Notes: generated by a model not told the origin, from the letters alone. DNA of 53,835 nucleotides from an uncultured Pelagibacteraceae bacterium (GCA_902611145.1 CACLYO010000008.1:1-53835); one strand, 5' to 3'; shown: positions 25,619 to 33,706, counted from the stretch's first letter. Program-made: numbers and translations.

Positions 25619-26711
25619 TAAACATTCCAAATTCTTTATTAATTCTATTTTTTGCAATCTCAATATATTTTGGATTTAATTCGATTAAGATGGCTTGTCG
25701 GTTTAAAGATTGAGCTACAATTCCTGTTGTACCAGCTCCAGCAAAAGGATCTAAAACTATACCATGTTCAGGACAACCAGCTTTGATACATGGCTCTATT
25801 AAATCTTTAGGAAAAGTTGCAAAATGTGCGCTTTTAAAAGGTTTAGTAGTTATTGTCCAAACATTTCTCCTATTTCTACCTTTATTAGCATCTATAACTG
25901 ATTGTTCAGATCCCCAGTAATGATTAAGTTGTTTCCAACCTGTTGAATTTTTATTTTTTCCAACTTTACCTTTATTGCCAAGTGTCATTCTTCTAATAGT
26001 TTCATCTTGGCATGGCTCTCTTACTGCATCTGCATCATAATAATATTTTTTATTCTTTGTAATTAACCATATTTTTTCATGGCATTGTGTTGGTCTATCT
26101 CTTACACTTTCTGGCATTGGATTTGGTTTATGCCAAATAATTTCTGACCTGATGTACCAACCAGCATCTTGTAGAGCTATCGCAACTCTATTAGGTATCA
26201 TCATTAAATCTTTTTCTTTTAGAGATTTAAGTAATACTTTTGAAATATTATCTTTTCTTTTATGTAAATTTTCCTTTTTATTAGGAAGTCCACTACTCTT
26301 TTTTAAATCCTTATTTCCAGCTGGTTTATTATTATAACTATCTCCAACATTCCACCAAATCGTAGCGGTGTCTTTTAATTTAGGTTTAAAGGTTTCAAAT
26401 ACCTTAACTGTATTAGCAATATATTCTTGGTATGTTGTTTCTAAACCAAATTGTTCGTCAATTCTTTTAGCACCACATTTTACACAATTTTTTTTATCAG
26501 ACGCTCTATCAGGTCTTTCAACCATTGTACCTTTTTTAGGATCATAAGTTCCATCATTAATGGTATGTTGGCAATCTGGATTACCACCTTCATAAGTAGC
26601 AGTTCCATAATCTCTTAATCCGAAATAAGGAGGAGAAGAAACTACACAATCAATGGAATTATCATCTAATTCCTTAATCTTATCTATACAGTTGCCTTGA
26701 AGAAATCTCAT
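25554..26711 (-). CDS. Site-specific DNA methyltransferase (beta-class, SPPY)
   Basis: 385 aa. Catalytic motif SPPYFGLRDYG is near the N-terminus (SPPY 26-29) and the SAM-binding motif DPFAGAGTTG near the C-terminus (from 321). This order is beta class, and SPPY is usual for N4-cytosine (less often adenine) methylases. C47, H49, C76 and C79 form a probable zinc knuckle at the start of the target-recognition part. No cognate restriction gene is nearby, so it is an orphan, perhaps protecting phage DNA or regulating genes. It lies between the small and large terminase genes. Confidence 0.9.
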   Translation of the reverse strand: MRFLQGNCIDKIKELDDNSIDCVVSSPPYFGLRDYGTATYEGGNPDCQHTINDGTYDPKKGTMVERPDRASDKKNCVKCGAKRIDEQFGLETTYQEYIANTVKVFETFKPKLKDTATIWWNVGDSYNNKPAGNKDLKKSSGLPNKKENLHKRKDNISKVLLKSLKEKDLMMIPNRVAIALQDAGWYIRSEIIWHKPNPMPESVRDRPTQCHEKIWLITKNKKYYYDADAVREPCQDETIRRMTLGNKGKVGKNKNSTGWKQLNHYWGSEQSVIDANKGRNRRNVWTITTKPFKSAHFATFPKDLIEPCIKAGCPEHGIVLDPFAGAGTTGIVAQSLNRQAILIELNPKYIEIAKNRINKEFGMFNENNNTIQAKTSTGIGTQRIR

Positions 26712-26902
26712 TAATGAACTGTTGGTGGTCCTTCATTATTAAAATTATTTGGCATCTTTATAGCGTTAAAGACAAATTCACAAAAATCTGAAATATCCTC
26801 TTCGCTTTCAAAGCCTGAGAAATTTATTATTAATTCGTTGTTATAAGCTTTAAAGCTAATAGCTGATACATTTCGAAACTTATCTTTTATATACTTGTTC
26901 AT
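26711..26902 (-). CDS. Small hypothetical protein between methyltransferases
   Basis: 63 aa, acidic middle (SGFESEEDISDFCEFVF) with alternating helix and strand. No family recognised. Its start overlaps the MT-A70 stop (ATGA-type) and its stop overlaps the start of the SPPY methyltransferase, so the three are translationally coupled. Confidence 0.6.
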   Translation of the reverse strand: MNKYIKDKFRNVSAISFKAYNNELIINFSGFESEEDISDFCEFVFNAIKMPNNFNNEGPPTVH

Positions 26903-27429
26903 ACTTCATTACCAAAAACAGTCCAGTTATCTCTTTTTTGTCTAGCAAACATTTCAAGTTTAGGACCAGGCGACATTTCATCTACAAGGTCAAAAAATTC
27001 TTTTGGTTTAGTTGAGTGCTTTCTTGGTGCATTTGTACTAATCCAATTTAATTTTCCACATCTTAGAAATTTTTGCATAGGCTTTTTATAAAATCCAAGC
27101 AGGCAAAATTCTGTTGCAAACTTGTAAGCAAAGTTAGGTGTCATTCCATTATGCTTAGTCCACACTAAAGTTAGATGATAATTAACATTCCAACTTTCCA
27201 AAACATTAAATGTTTCTCTTAAATATTTGTTAGTGGTCCAGCAATAAACATGGCAACCAACATTGGCAATCTGATCCATTGGTATAGATTTTATTTCATC
27301 CATACTCATTGTTGGATAATCTAATTTAGTTTTTGTATTAGGTCGTCTTCTTGTTGGAACGCCAGCCATAGTGATATTTCAAGGTGGATCTAAAACTATG
27401 GTATTAAATTTCTGCTTTGGTAAATCCAT
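26899..27429 (-). pseudogene. MT-A70-type adenine methyltransferase with in-frame TGA at DPPW
   Basis: From ATG 27429 the frame reads MDLPKQKFNTIVLDPP, then TGA (27381-27379), then NITMAGVPTRRR and 156 further codons to 26899. The missing residue is exactly the Trp of the catalytic DPPW motif of MT-A70 enzymes (TGG to TGA). The rest is normal for the family: CHVYCWTTNKYLRETF, HLTLVWTKHN, FARQKRDNWTVFGNE. Translation could restart at ATG 27369 (MAGVPT), but that product lacks DPPW and should be inactive. Full length would be 176 codons. Either a recent nonsense mutation, read-through, a sequencing error, or programmed control. Confidence 0.85.
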
Positions 27430-27661
27430 CTGTTTGTTTGTGCCTGTGTTTGACCGATGATTAATGTATTAGGACCTGGCGACCTAAATTGGTGGTATAG
27501 TACCTCGCAGAAAAACCTTATTTTTGCTCCAGGAATTTTGATAATCGTTTGATAAACCACTTGTTCTGTACGCAAAACCTAGCTTATTTAAAGAAAGTTA
27601 ACATTATCGTTAACATTTACTCTACTCTTTATATATATCGTACCTCATGACACGCACGGAA
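27430..27661. other. Non-coding region upstream of MT-A70 gene
   Basis: 232 bp, less AT-rich than its surroundings. It holds GTTAACATTATCGTTAACATTT (split: GTTAACATTAT at 27597, TCGTTAACATT at 27607), related to the repeats near both attachment sites, an A/T hairpin near 27510-27535, and TAGGACCTGGCGAC (27470-27483), which differs by one base from a segment in the MT-A70 3' part (26961-26974). A 59-codon minus frame (27396-27575, TTG start) is open but unsupported. Confidence 0.5.
27607..27617 (+). repeat. TCGTTAACATT repeat copy
   Basis: Identical to 37811-37821 near attR; preceded by a second GTTAAC at 27597. Possible regulator or recombination-factor site. Confidence 0.45.
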
Positions 27662-28093
27662 CTATGTTTGTTGCGTACTAGCTACCGAACTTTCTGAGAC
27701 ATTCTTCATTTCATTCTCATAAGTCTTATCTTCATCCGACCACCTGATCTCGACCTTTTGATCTATTGCGACTTGTTGTTTGTCTCCATAAATTGCAATC
27801 AGCTTACTGCTGAGCCATCTGTAGTGTTGAAGCTTCTCTTTAATAATTCCAATATTACCGTTATCAGCATTCTCTAGCTCAGTAATCATTCTATCTAAAT
27901 ATGTTTGAGCAGCTATCTTTCTTGCTGTTAGTATTTTATCTCCGAACTCTTTATTAGTTCTGATCCACTCATAAACTTTACTAAGACTTGGCGATCCAGG
28001 TTTCTGACAGATCTGCGTCAAAGGCATTCCATTCATTAACATCGTTTCGATGTCGTTGCTTATTTGTGATGTAAGTTCTAATTTCTTCGTCAT
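27662..28093 (-). CDS. terS: Terminase small subunit (Sf6 gp1-like)
   Basis: 143 aa. The N-terminal helix-turn-helix MPLTQICQKPGSPSLSKVYE, then WIRTNKEFGDKILTARKIAA, and a helical oligomerisation region fit the Sf6-type small terminase. It recognises the packaging site and feeds DNA to TerL. It is 2 kb from terL because two methyltransferase genes lie in between. Its 5' end overlaps the upstream HGG-motif gene by 113 bp. Confidence 0.8.
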   Translation of the reverse strand: MTKKLELTSQISNDIETMLMNGMPLTQICQKPGSPSLSKVYEWIRTNKEFGDKILTARKIAAQTYLDRMITELENADNGNIGIIKEKLQHYRWLSSKLIAIYGDKQQVAIDQKVEIRWSDEDKTYENEMKNVSESSVASTQQT

Positions 28094-28289
28094 TAAAATT
28101 CTTGAATTGATGTAAGTTCTTTAAGCTTTTAATCTTACCTTTTAAAGTTTTTGCACCGCTGCTCCATCCTCCGTGTATTCGGCAGCGAATATTTCCATTC
28201 TTCATTAATATACCTTTGGCTTTGCAAGGTAATTTATTTTGTTTATTTATAGTTTGACATTTAAGTCTATTCTTTTGTCTACCAGCCAT
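27981..28289 (-). CDS. HGGxSxGAKT-motif small protein
   Basis: 102 aa. CKAKGILMKNGNIRCRIHGG then WSSGAKT is the short Cys/His motif of the HGG protein family found near terminase genes in many phages and prophages. Probably a small zinc-binding DNA-binding protein of the packaging region. The large overlap with terS (113 bp) makes the exact C-terminus less certain. Confidence 0.65.
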   Translation of the reverse strand: MAGRQKNRLKCQTINKQNKLPCKAKGILMKNGNIRCRIHGGWSSGAKTLKGKIKSLKNLHQFKNFNDEEIRTYITNKQRHRNDVNEWNAFDADLSETWIAKS

Positions 28290-28496
28290 ATGCGGATTTA
28301 GGATATTTAATTGTTAACTTAGTTATTAGTACAAAAGAAAAAAAGAGAAAAAAGAATAAAACTTAAATCCGTTCTAGTACGGTTTTATATATTGTACTTA
28401 CAAATCTAATTATACAGCATCAGGATAGATATTCAATGCTTTGATAATAACTTTGTTTATAGGATTGTTTATTTTTATAAATTTATTTTAAGAATA
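28290..28496 (-). promoter_or_regulatory. Intergenic control region upstream of packaging genes
   Basis: 207 bp with no gene. It contains an inverted repeat CCGTTCTAGTACGG (28369-28382), TATAAAA on the minus strand next to it (around 28383-28392), and several GTAC-centred words: TTAGTACAAAAG (28327), TTGTACTTAC (28393) and, at the edge, AAGTACAAAAT (28503). Likely promoter/operator DNA for the leftward packaging genes; no single promoter can be proved by eye. Confidence 0.4.
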
Positions 28497-28967
28497 TCAA
28501 ATTAAGTACAAAATTCTGTGAAGTTTGCAATACTTATTATTATTTTTTTTAATTTTATTTGTTAACGCACTTAGGACTTTCATATATCTATTCTTGATTG
28601 AAACTCTATTAAATCCAAAATGTCGTCCAACTTGCGTCCATTTAAACCTATTAGCTCTCATCCAAATAATTTGGCGGTCTAACATCGGATCTTTGGAAAT
28701 ATCTGTCTCTATGGCTAATAATGCGTCTATGGCGAACTCCCACCGCGTTATCTGCTTTGGTGTAGCTCTAAGTTTCATTAAAGCTTTCTCATAATATCCT
28801 ATGTCTTTTTTGTCATAAGTTGTAAGAATAGCATCATACATTGATGGTGTTCCAGGATGTCTAGGTTTGGATAAAAATCTTTCTGTTCTGGCCGCTTCGT
28901 CTAGCAAAAATATAAGATTTTTTAAGCTTATTATTTCTTCTTGTAAAGTATGCTCTAGTCTATTCAT
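28497..28967 (-). CDS. DUF6362-like HTH regulator
   Basis: 156 aa from ATG 28967, which overlaps the upstream stop and has GGAG just upstream; an in-frame start at 29018 would add 17 residues. Motifs RHPGTPSMYDAI, PKQITRWEFAIDALL and MRANRFKWTQVGRHFGFNRVS are the DUF6362 pattern, the last being a helix-turn-helix of the sigma-factor region 4 type. Such proteins sit upstream of terminases in alphaproteobacterial phages and may activate late transcription. Function inferred. Confidence 0.7.
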   Translation of the reverse strand: MNRLEHTLQEEIISLKNLIFLLDEAARTERFLSKPRHPGTPSMYDAILTTYDKKDIGYYEKALMKLRATPKQITRWEFAIDALLAIETDISKDPMLDRQIIWMRANRFKWTQVGRHFGFNRVSIKNRYMKVLSALTNKIKKNNNKYCKLHRILYLI

Positions 28968-29325
28968 AAGCTCCATTTTTATAACTATTGACGTTTTGTT
29001 TAAGCTTAGACCAGCCACCTCTAGAATAGTTCTTTCGAAACTTTATGCTTTCAAGAAAATATTTATATCTTGGCATATCAAAATAAGTAAAATTCTTATG
29101 TGTAATTAATGGTTTATAATCAATACTTAGGAGAGATAATCTTTGTAAAGCTTCCTTTATCTTTGGCAGCGGAGTTAAAAAATGATCTGCACAATCCACC
29201 ATTCTTACATAAGGAGATAATCTTTTTAGATCATAATTCTTACATAAATATTCATACAATCTGAAATCAAATGCAGATATATCCAAGTCAAATAACTTTG
29301 GATCACTTATATAAAATTGGCGCAA
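28960..29325 (-). CDS. Putative winged-helix DNA-binding protein
   Basis: 121 aa. The order DISAFDFRLYEYLCKNYD, then PLPKIKEALQRLSLL and a strand pair (ITHKNFTYFDMPRY), resembles a winged helix as in phage replication or primosome initiators. No family certainty. It overlaps both neighbours (23 bp upstream, 8 bp downstream), forming a short leftward operon with them. Confidence 0.5.
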   Translation of the reverse strand: MRQFYISDPKLFDLDISAFDFRLYEYLCKNYDLKRLSPYVRMVDCADHFLTPLPKIKEALQRLSLLSIDYKPLITHKNFTYFDMPRYKYFLESIKFRKNYSRGGWSKLKQNVNSYKNGAYE

Positions 29326-29791
29326 ATGCTCTCCTTCTTTTAGCTCTTGGATCTTCTTTTAATTTTTTTAGAAATAAATCTTGCTTCTTACAGTTTGGAA
29401 AATGTTGAGCTTGTTTGTACTCTAGGAACTGAAGCCATTGATCGGTGGTAAGTCTTTTAGGCTCAGAAGAATATCCGCCTTGATAATCAGGAGCTATTTT
29501 TTTGACGTAAAAACCCATCATCATTTCTCCAACTGTCCTGTACCATAAGATATATGCAGGAATACCTGCCATTTCTGCTAGTCTTTTGGTGATTTTATGC
29601 GGTTTTATTAGCTTTTGATTATTATAAAATACTGTTTCAACAAGAAAAAGCGGCTCTAAACAAGCATTGCAAGACGAAACTTGGTCAATATCGCTAAAAT
29701 TCAAGCAATTATGCTGTTGTCTGTGCCAAGTGCTGTATTTACTGAACTTTACATCGTTAAAATACACCTGTTTTACCATGTTTTTAGCCAT
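29303..29791 (-). CDS. Hypothetical protein, degenerate nuclease-like fold possible
   Basis: 162 aa from ATG 29791 (MAKNMVKQV); an in-frame start at 29818 would add nine residues. YSTWHRQQHNCLNFSDID, then CNACLEPLFLVETVFY and KITKRLAEMAGIPAYILWY resembles the PD-(D/E)XK pattern D..(I/V)E-x-K..giPa..v.Y, but the catalytic Lys is not present. C-terminal half is basic. First gene of the leftward arm, just across from the rightward promoter region. Confidence 0.5.
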   Translation of the reverse strand: MAKNMVKQVYFNDVKFSKYSTWHRQQHNCLNFSDIDQVSSCNACLEPLFLVETVFYNNQKLIKPHKITKRLAEMAGIPAYILWYRTVGEMMMGFYVKKIAPDYQGGYSSEPKRLTTDQWLQFLEYKQAQHFPNCKKQDLFLKKLKEDPRAKRRRAFAPILYK

Positions 29792-29890
29792 TAATTGATA
29801 GAAATAGATAGTCAACAAAAAAATGATTTATTTTGTACTTTTGTATAAAATCCTATTGCTTTTTCGCTCATTAGTCGCTAAATAATATTC
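29792..29890 (+). promoter_or_regulatory. Divergent control region between late and early arms
   Basis: About 100 bp separate the two arms. On the plus strand, TATAAAAT (from 29844) is a good -10, partly preceded by TG; no good -35 lies at 17 bp. ATTTTGTACTT (29830-29840) is the exact reverse complement of AAGTACAAAAT at 28503, and TTAG-TCG-CTAA (29872-29882) is a short inverted repeat near the start of the first early gene. These are operator candidates for the HTH/S24-like protein encoded next to them. Confidence 0.5.
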
Positions 29891-31408
29891 ATGGATAAAT
29901 ATAAATTTCGAGAAGGATCTACATCAGGATTACATCAAAGATTTGAAAACATAGTTTCATTTTGGACTAAAAAAGAATACGAGCTTCAAGAATTAATTGT
30001 TCAAGGATTTGTAGTTCATAGAGAAATTCCAAATCAAATATTAAGAAATGTACCATTTGCAAGAATAGATATTTATTATGATGGTCCTAATGGAATAGGA
30101 CGAAAAGCTATTAACGGTGTTGAAGAAAAAGTATTAAAAGAAGCTCAAAAATATTTAAGTGCTGGTGAATTAGATTTATTAAATGATAATTGGATTAAAG
30201 CAAAGTATGATGGAAAATATAAATGGAATGATCCTTTTTGCAGACATCCAATATATGATAAGACGTTGCCTCATTGGATTTTAGGTAAATCAATAAAGGA
30301 AAGTACTAAAAAATATACTGATAAAATAAAAGCTAAAGCTGATAAAGCAGTAAAAGATAGTGAAGCAAGTCTTAATAAAAGAATAAATGATTTTATAAAA
30401 GAGATTAATTATAAAGAAAGAAAAGAAAAAGAAAATCAAAGTCCATTACAAGATTTAATTAGAACAAAAAATATTGATCCTAAAGATGTTGTAGGTGAAG
30501 ATAATTTGTCAACATTATACAAACATATTAAAGGAGATAGAGAGCTTTCAAAAACTAAAGCAATTGACTATGGTAAAACTTTAGGTGTTGCACCAGCAAC
30601 ATTAATGTTTGAGCCAAAATCAATAAATGTTTGGAGTAACGTAAAACTTTCAGATAAAATAGAAGCTCCTGATGGTAGTGTAGCTATTCTTGCTGGTGAA
30701 TGCTATCAAAAATTAAGAACAGAAATTACAGTTTGTCCATCTGAACTTTATAGATTAGATATTAAAGCTATTAGAGTAAATGATCCTGATAGTATTTATG
30801 ATGGATTTATAGCTTACTATTATGAAACAAATAAAGTTTCTGAAGCTGCTAATAATAAGCTTTGCATGGTAAGAACAAGAGTAAAAGGTAAAACTTTATT
30901 AGGTGGTCATTACAAATATTATTTAGGAATTTTTCAAATCTTTGGAAAAAAAAATATGATTGTAAATGTTGATCCATTGTCTGAAAATAAAATTATAGCA
31001 GATGATATTAATCCTGATGCAGTAGCACCTATTGTTTCATTTACTAAACCATATGCATTATTGGCTGATAAAGTTTTATCAAAAAATATTAAACAAGTTC
31101 AGCTACTTGGAGAATTAATTAGAAAAGAACAAGCAAAAAGAAATGAAATATTTGATCCAGCTGTTAGTGGACCAAAATATTTTTTTCAATCTTTAAAAAA
31201 TGATCCTGAATTTGCTAAAAAATTAGAAGAAAATAATAAAAGATTTGAAGAAGCAACAGCTAGTATAAAAGCTCAAATTAAAGAACTTGAAGCTAAAATA
31301 GAAGCTCAAAATAGATCAAGATTATTTAATGTTCCAGGACTTCTTGCAAACGATGATGATTATATAGTGCCAAATTTTTTAAAGAAAGAAGAGAAAAAAC
31401 GTGCCTAA
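29891..31408 (+). CDS. Large HTH + S24-like repressor candidate with extra N-terminal domain
   Basis: 505 aa. Residues 1-130 are an unrecognised alpha/beta domain (FARIDIYYDGPNGIGRK). Residues 135-183 are Lys-rich helix. About 185-240 is an XRE-type HTH (NLSTLYKHIKGDRELSKTKA, then YGKTLGVAPATLMFEP). About 255-385 resembles the S24/LexA-CI C-terminal fold: AIRVNDPDSIYDGFIAYYY, LCMVRTRVKGKTLLGG, APIVSFTKP. S301 and K332 or K334 could be the Ser-Lys pair. A coiled coil follows (about 425-475). CI-type repressors are normally 200-240 aa. First gene of the rightward arm; no Shine-Dalgarno. Probably the main immunity or switch regulator. Confidence 0.6.
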   Translation: MDKYKFREGSTSGLHQRFENIVSFWTKKEYELQELIVQGFVVHREIPNQILRNVPFARIDIYYDGPNGIGRKAINGVEEKVLKEAQKYLSAGELDLLNDNWIKAKYDGKYKWNDPFCRHPIYDKTLPHWILGKSIKESTKKYTDKIKAKADKAVKDSEASLNKRINDFIKEINYKERKEKENQSPLQDLIRTKNIDPKDVVGEDNLSTLYKHIKGDRELSKTKAIDYGKTLGVAPATLMFEPKSINVWSNVKLSDKIEAPDGSVAILAGECYQKLRTEITVCPSELYRLDIKAIRVNDPDSIYDGFIAYYYETNKVSEAANNKLCMVRTRVKGKTLLGGHYKYYLGIFQIFGKKNMIVNVDPLSENKIIADDINPDAVAPIVSFTKPYALLADKVLSKNIKQVQLLGELIRKEQAKRNEIFDPAVSGPKYFFQSLKNDPEFAKKLEENNKRFEEATASIKAQIKELEAKIEAQNRSRLFNVPGLLANDDDYIVPNFLKKEEKKRA

Positions 31409-31727
31409 AAACGAAGATAATTTTATAGAAAAATTTGAAGATTATTTGCCTAATCAATTAAAGCAATTACTTACACCTGAAGAAGTAGAAAAAGAACATG
31501 GTATTCCTAAAGCTTCTTTAAAATATATGAAGGAAATAAGTAATGATACTAAAATTTTAAGAGGTCCATTTTTTCTACAAGATGAAAATATGACTTGGTA
31601 TCCAAGAAAAGCAGTAATTGTTTATAAAAGAAAGATAATGTTCTCATCATCAGAAAGTAGTGAAAGTAGCAAATCAAGCGAAGTAGAAGAAGTTAAAAAA
31701 CTTAAGCAATCAAAACAACATAGTTAA
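31401..31727 (+). CDS. Small HTH (MerR/excisionase-like) protein
   Basis: 108 aa starting with GTG, overlapping the preceding gene by 8 bp. LTPEEVEKEHGIPKASLKYM (about 24-43) has the form of a HTH_17/excisionase-like helix-turn-helix, followed by strands (GPFFLQDENMTWYPRKAVI) and a Ser/Lys-rich tail. Could be an early regulator or a recombination directionality factor. No stronger evidence. Confidence 0.6.
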   Translation: MPKNEDNFIEKFEDYLPNQLKQLLTPEEVEKEHGIPKASLKYMKEISNDTKILRGPFFLQDENMTWYPRKAVIVYKRKIMFSSSESSESSKSSEVEEVKKLKQSKQHS

Positions 31728-31770
31728 ACTCGCATAACGGTTTTTTGTTCATAGGAATAAAAGCTATTCC

Positions 31771-32814
31771 ATGAATATTAATACAAAAAAATTAGACGAT
31801 CCTTTAAAAGAATTAACTCTTCCAAACTTTTCACGTTTAGGAATTAATCATCACTCACCTACTTCATCAACTTATCCTGATGGAATTTTTTTATACAGAT
31901 ATATTTATTGTGATCAAGCCAAGAGAAGAATGTTTGAAGGTAATGCAAACATGGCAGCTGGTGTTGCAGTAAATGATGCTTTACAATATCACTATTCAGA
32001 TAACATTTGGAAACACAATCCTTTAACAAAAAAATTACAACCACAAAAAAACGAAAAGCTAACTAAAGATGTAGCTATACAAAAAGCTTTGGATAAATTT
32101 TGTGAATACAATCCAGTTAACGATAAAGATAGAGATAAGTTTGAAAAATATAAAGAGACTATTCCTCTAACTATACGTCAAGGATTTTTAGCGTGTGATA
32201 AACTAGGTGCTGCTACTGCAAAAAGAATAACAGCAGAAGATAGTATCAATCACATAGATAACAGACTTCAACTACCTATTGTTGGTAGAACTGATCTTCA
32301 TTTTGAAGATTTTAATGAGGCATCGCGAGGTGCTTCAGCGTCAACACCTAATGTTGCTCCGTTCCTTTCGGTCTTGGAAATAAAGACAGTTTGGTCAAAA
32401 CCATTGAAGATTAAAAAGGATGGCAGTCGTGGCTTCTCATCACCAAAACTGCCGTCCACTCCTTCGTTAAACCATTTGCAACAATTAAGCTTTTACACGG
32501 AAAGTTTAAATCATGTTTCTCCTTGTTATCCGAGTTTAGTTTATTTGTCTGCGGATGGTTTTCAAATATTTACAAGAGATAACTGTGCGGATTTAGAAAC
32601 AAAAAATTTAAAAAATTATTACGATCAATTAGTTAAAGCGTGTGTCAGAAGAGAAAGATTACTTAGTAGATATGCACACCTAAACGATAAAGATGCAATC
32701 CTTGAAGAATTAATTGCAGATACAGATCCAGCTTTCGATCATCCATTTTTTTGGAGCATTGGTCATGAATTTGTAAAAGAAGCTAAAGAATTATGGAGCA
32801 ACATCAAAAGATGA
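31771..32814 (+). CDS. RecB/Cas4-like exonuclease (PD-(D/E)XK)
   Basis: 347 aa. Nuclease motifs: GRTDLHFED (D175), LEIKTVW (E203, K205) and HLQQLSFYTE (the Q-x-x-x-Y motif of RecB-family nucleases). The segment between the D and E-x-K contains a Ser/Ala/Pro-rich insertion. Probably 5'-3' resection of dsDNA to produce ssDNA for the annealing protein encoded next, as in lambda Red or RecET systems. Confidence 0.8.
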   Translation: MNINTKKLDDPLKELTLPNFSRLGINHHSPTSSTYPDGIFLYRYIYCDQAKRRMFEGNANMAAGVAVNDALQYHYSDNIWKHNPLTKKLQPQKNEKLTKDVAIQKALDKFCEYNPVNDKDRDKFEKYKETIPLTIRQGFLACDKLGAATAKRITAEDSINHIDNRLQLPIVGRTDLHFEDFNEASRGASASTPNVAPFLSVLEIKTVWSKPLKIKKDGSRGFSSPKLPSTPSLNHLQQLSFYTESLNHVSPCYPSLVYLSADGFQIFTRDNCADLETKNLKNYYDQLVKACVRRERLLSRYAHLNDKDAILEELIADTDPAFDHPFFWSIGHEFVKEAKELWSNIKR

Positions 32815-32866
32815 TTACTCCAACACTAATCAATTACACATCAATAATAATAGGAGGTTACTATAT

Positions 32867-33451
32867 ATGTCTAATGATAAATTAGTCTCTTGCATTTCCG
32901 ACTTTAAAAAAAGTCTTAATGGACAGACTATAAAAATACACAATAACGATTATGCTACTGTTGCACTTAGAATAGGTATCTTTAGAAGAAATCTAGGAAC
33001 AACAGCTGCCATATCAACATCAGTATTATTTCATGACGATAAAAAAGTTATCGTTAAAGCTGAAATATTCATTGATGGAAAATTAATTTCTACTGGATTA
33101 GCTGAAGAATTAAGATCAGCAAGTAGAATTAATCAAACTTCTGCGTTGGAAAACGCTGAAACATCTGCTGTTGGAAGAGCTTTAGCAATGCTTGGCTTAA
33201 CTAATGACAGAATAGCAAGTGCTGAAGAGGTATCTGCTGCAATTGTCCAACAAGACAAGCAGCTAACCACAGCATTATCCGAGCTTGATAAAGTCTCTCA
33301 TCTTGGAAGCTACAAATCTTGGTTAACAGATAATCAGAAACTTATGCAGTCAGTTAGGACTAATAATCCAATTGCCTACAATGAGTTTTTGGAAAAGTTC
33401 AACAAGATCAAATCTAAACTTGAGACTAATGGAGTAATAAAAAATGGCTGA
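32867..33451 (+). CDS. Single-strand annealing protein (ERF/Sak-like)
   Basis: 194 aa. The characteristic block INQTSALENAETSAVGRALA (88-107) is that of ERF/Rad52-like phage annealing proteins. The strong AGGAGG ribosome-binding site lies before the ATG. It follows the exonuclease gene, giving a Red-like recombination pair that may start replication or circularise the genome. C-terminal tail is Lys-rich, as in DNA-binding tails. Confidence 0.8.
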   Translation: MSNDKLVSCISDFKKSLNGQTIKIHNNDYATVALRIGIFRRNLGTTAAISTSVLFHDDKKVIVKAEIFIDGKLISTGLAEELRSASRINQTSALENAETSAVGRALAMLGLTNDRIASAEEVSAAIVQQDKQLTTALSELDKVSHLGSYKSWLTDNQKLMQSVRTNNPIAYNEFLEKFNKIKSKLETNGVIKNG

Positions 33452-33704
33452 AGAACAAGCTAAAGAACGCAAATCATTAGGAGTAGTATTTCCTAATACC
33501 AATAAGGAAAACCCAAAAAGTTATGACCTTAAAGGAACTGTAACTGTTGAAGGTAAAAAGTATCGGATTGGTGCATATAAAGCTGAAGCATCAGGTACTG
33601 GTAAATTACCTAAAGGTAGCACCTACTATTGGATGCATCGAGTTGAGCCTTTGGAAATGAATGATGCTAATGAGAGTTTTGATCCAGCGTCATTGGAGGC
33701 TTAA
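33444..33704 (+). CDS. Small hypothetical protein, early operon
   Basis: 86 aa. Beta-rich centre LKGTVTVEGKKYRIGAYKAE then PKGSTYYWMHRVEP, resembling short OB-like or DUF736-like proteins. It overlaps the annealing protein gene by 8 bp, so a role in recombination (ssDNA binding) is conceivable. Unproven. Confidence 0.6.
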   Translation: MAEEQAKERKSLGVVFPNTNKENPKSYDLKGTVTVEGKKYRIGAYKAEASGTGKLPKGSTYYWMHRVEPLEMNDANESFDPASLEA

Positions 33705-33706
33705 TC

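Noticed and set aside
27477..27537. tRNA-like or structured RNA in the 27.4-27.6 kb gap
   Set aside because: CCTGG/CCAGG pair and a D-loop-like stretch exist, but no anticodon or T arm can be drawn.
27396..27575. 59-codon minus-strand frame (TTG start) upstream of the MT-A70 gene
   Set aside because: No ATG, no ribosome-binding site, overlaps the MT-A70 start and has no recognisable motif; likely open by chance.
32867..33451. Annotation of the annealing protein as a host RecA/SSB
   Set aside because: The SALENAETSAVGRAL-type block is ERF/Sak-like; no Walker motifs or OB signature.
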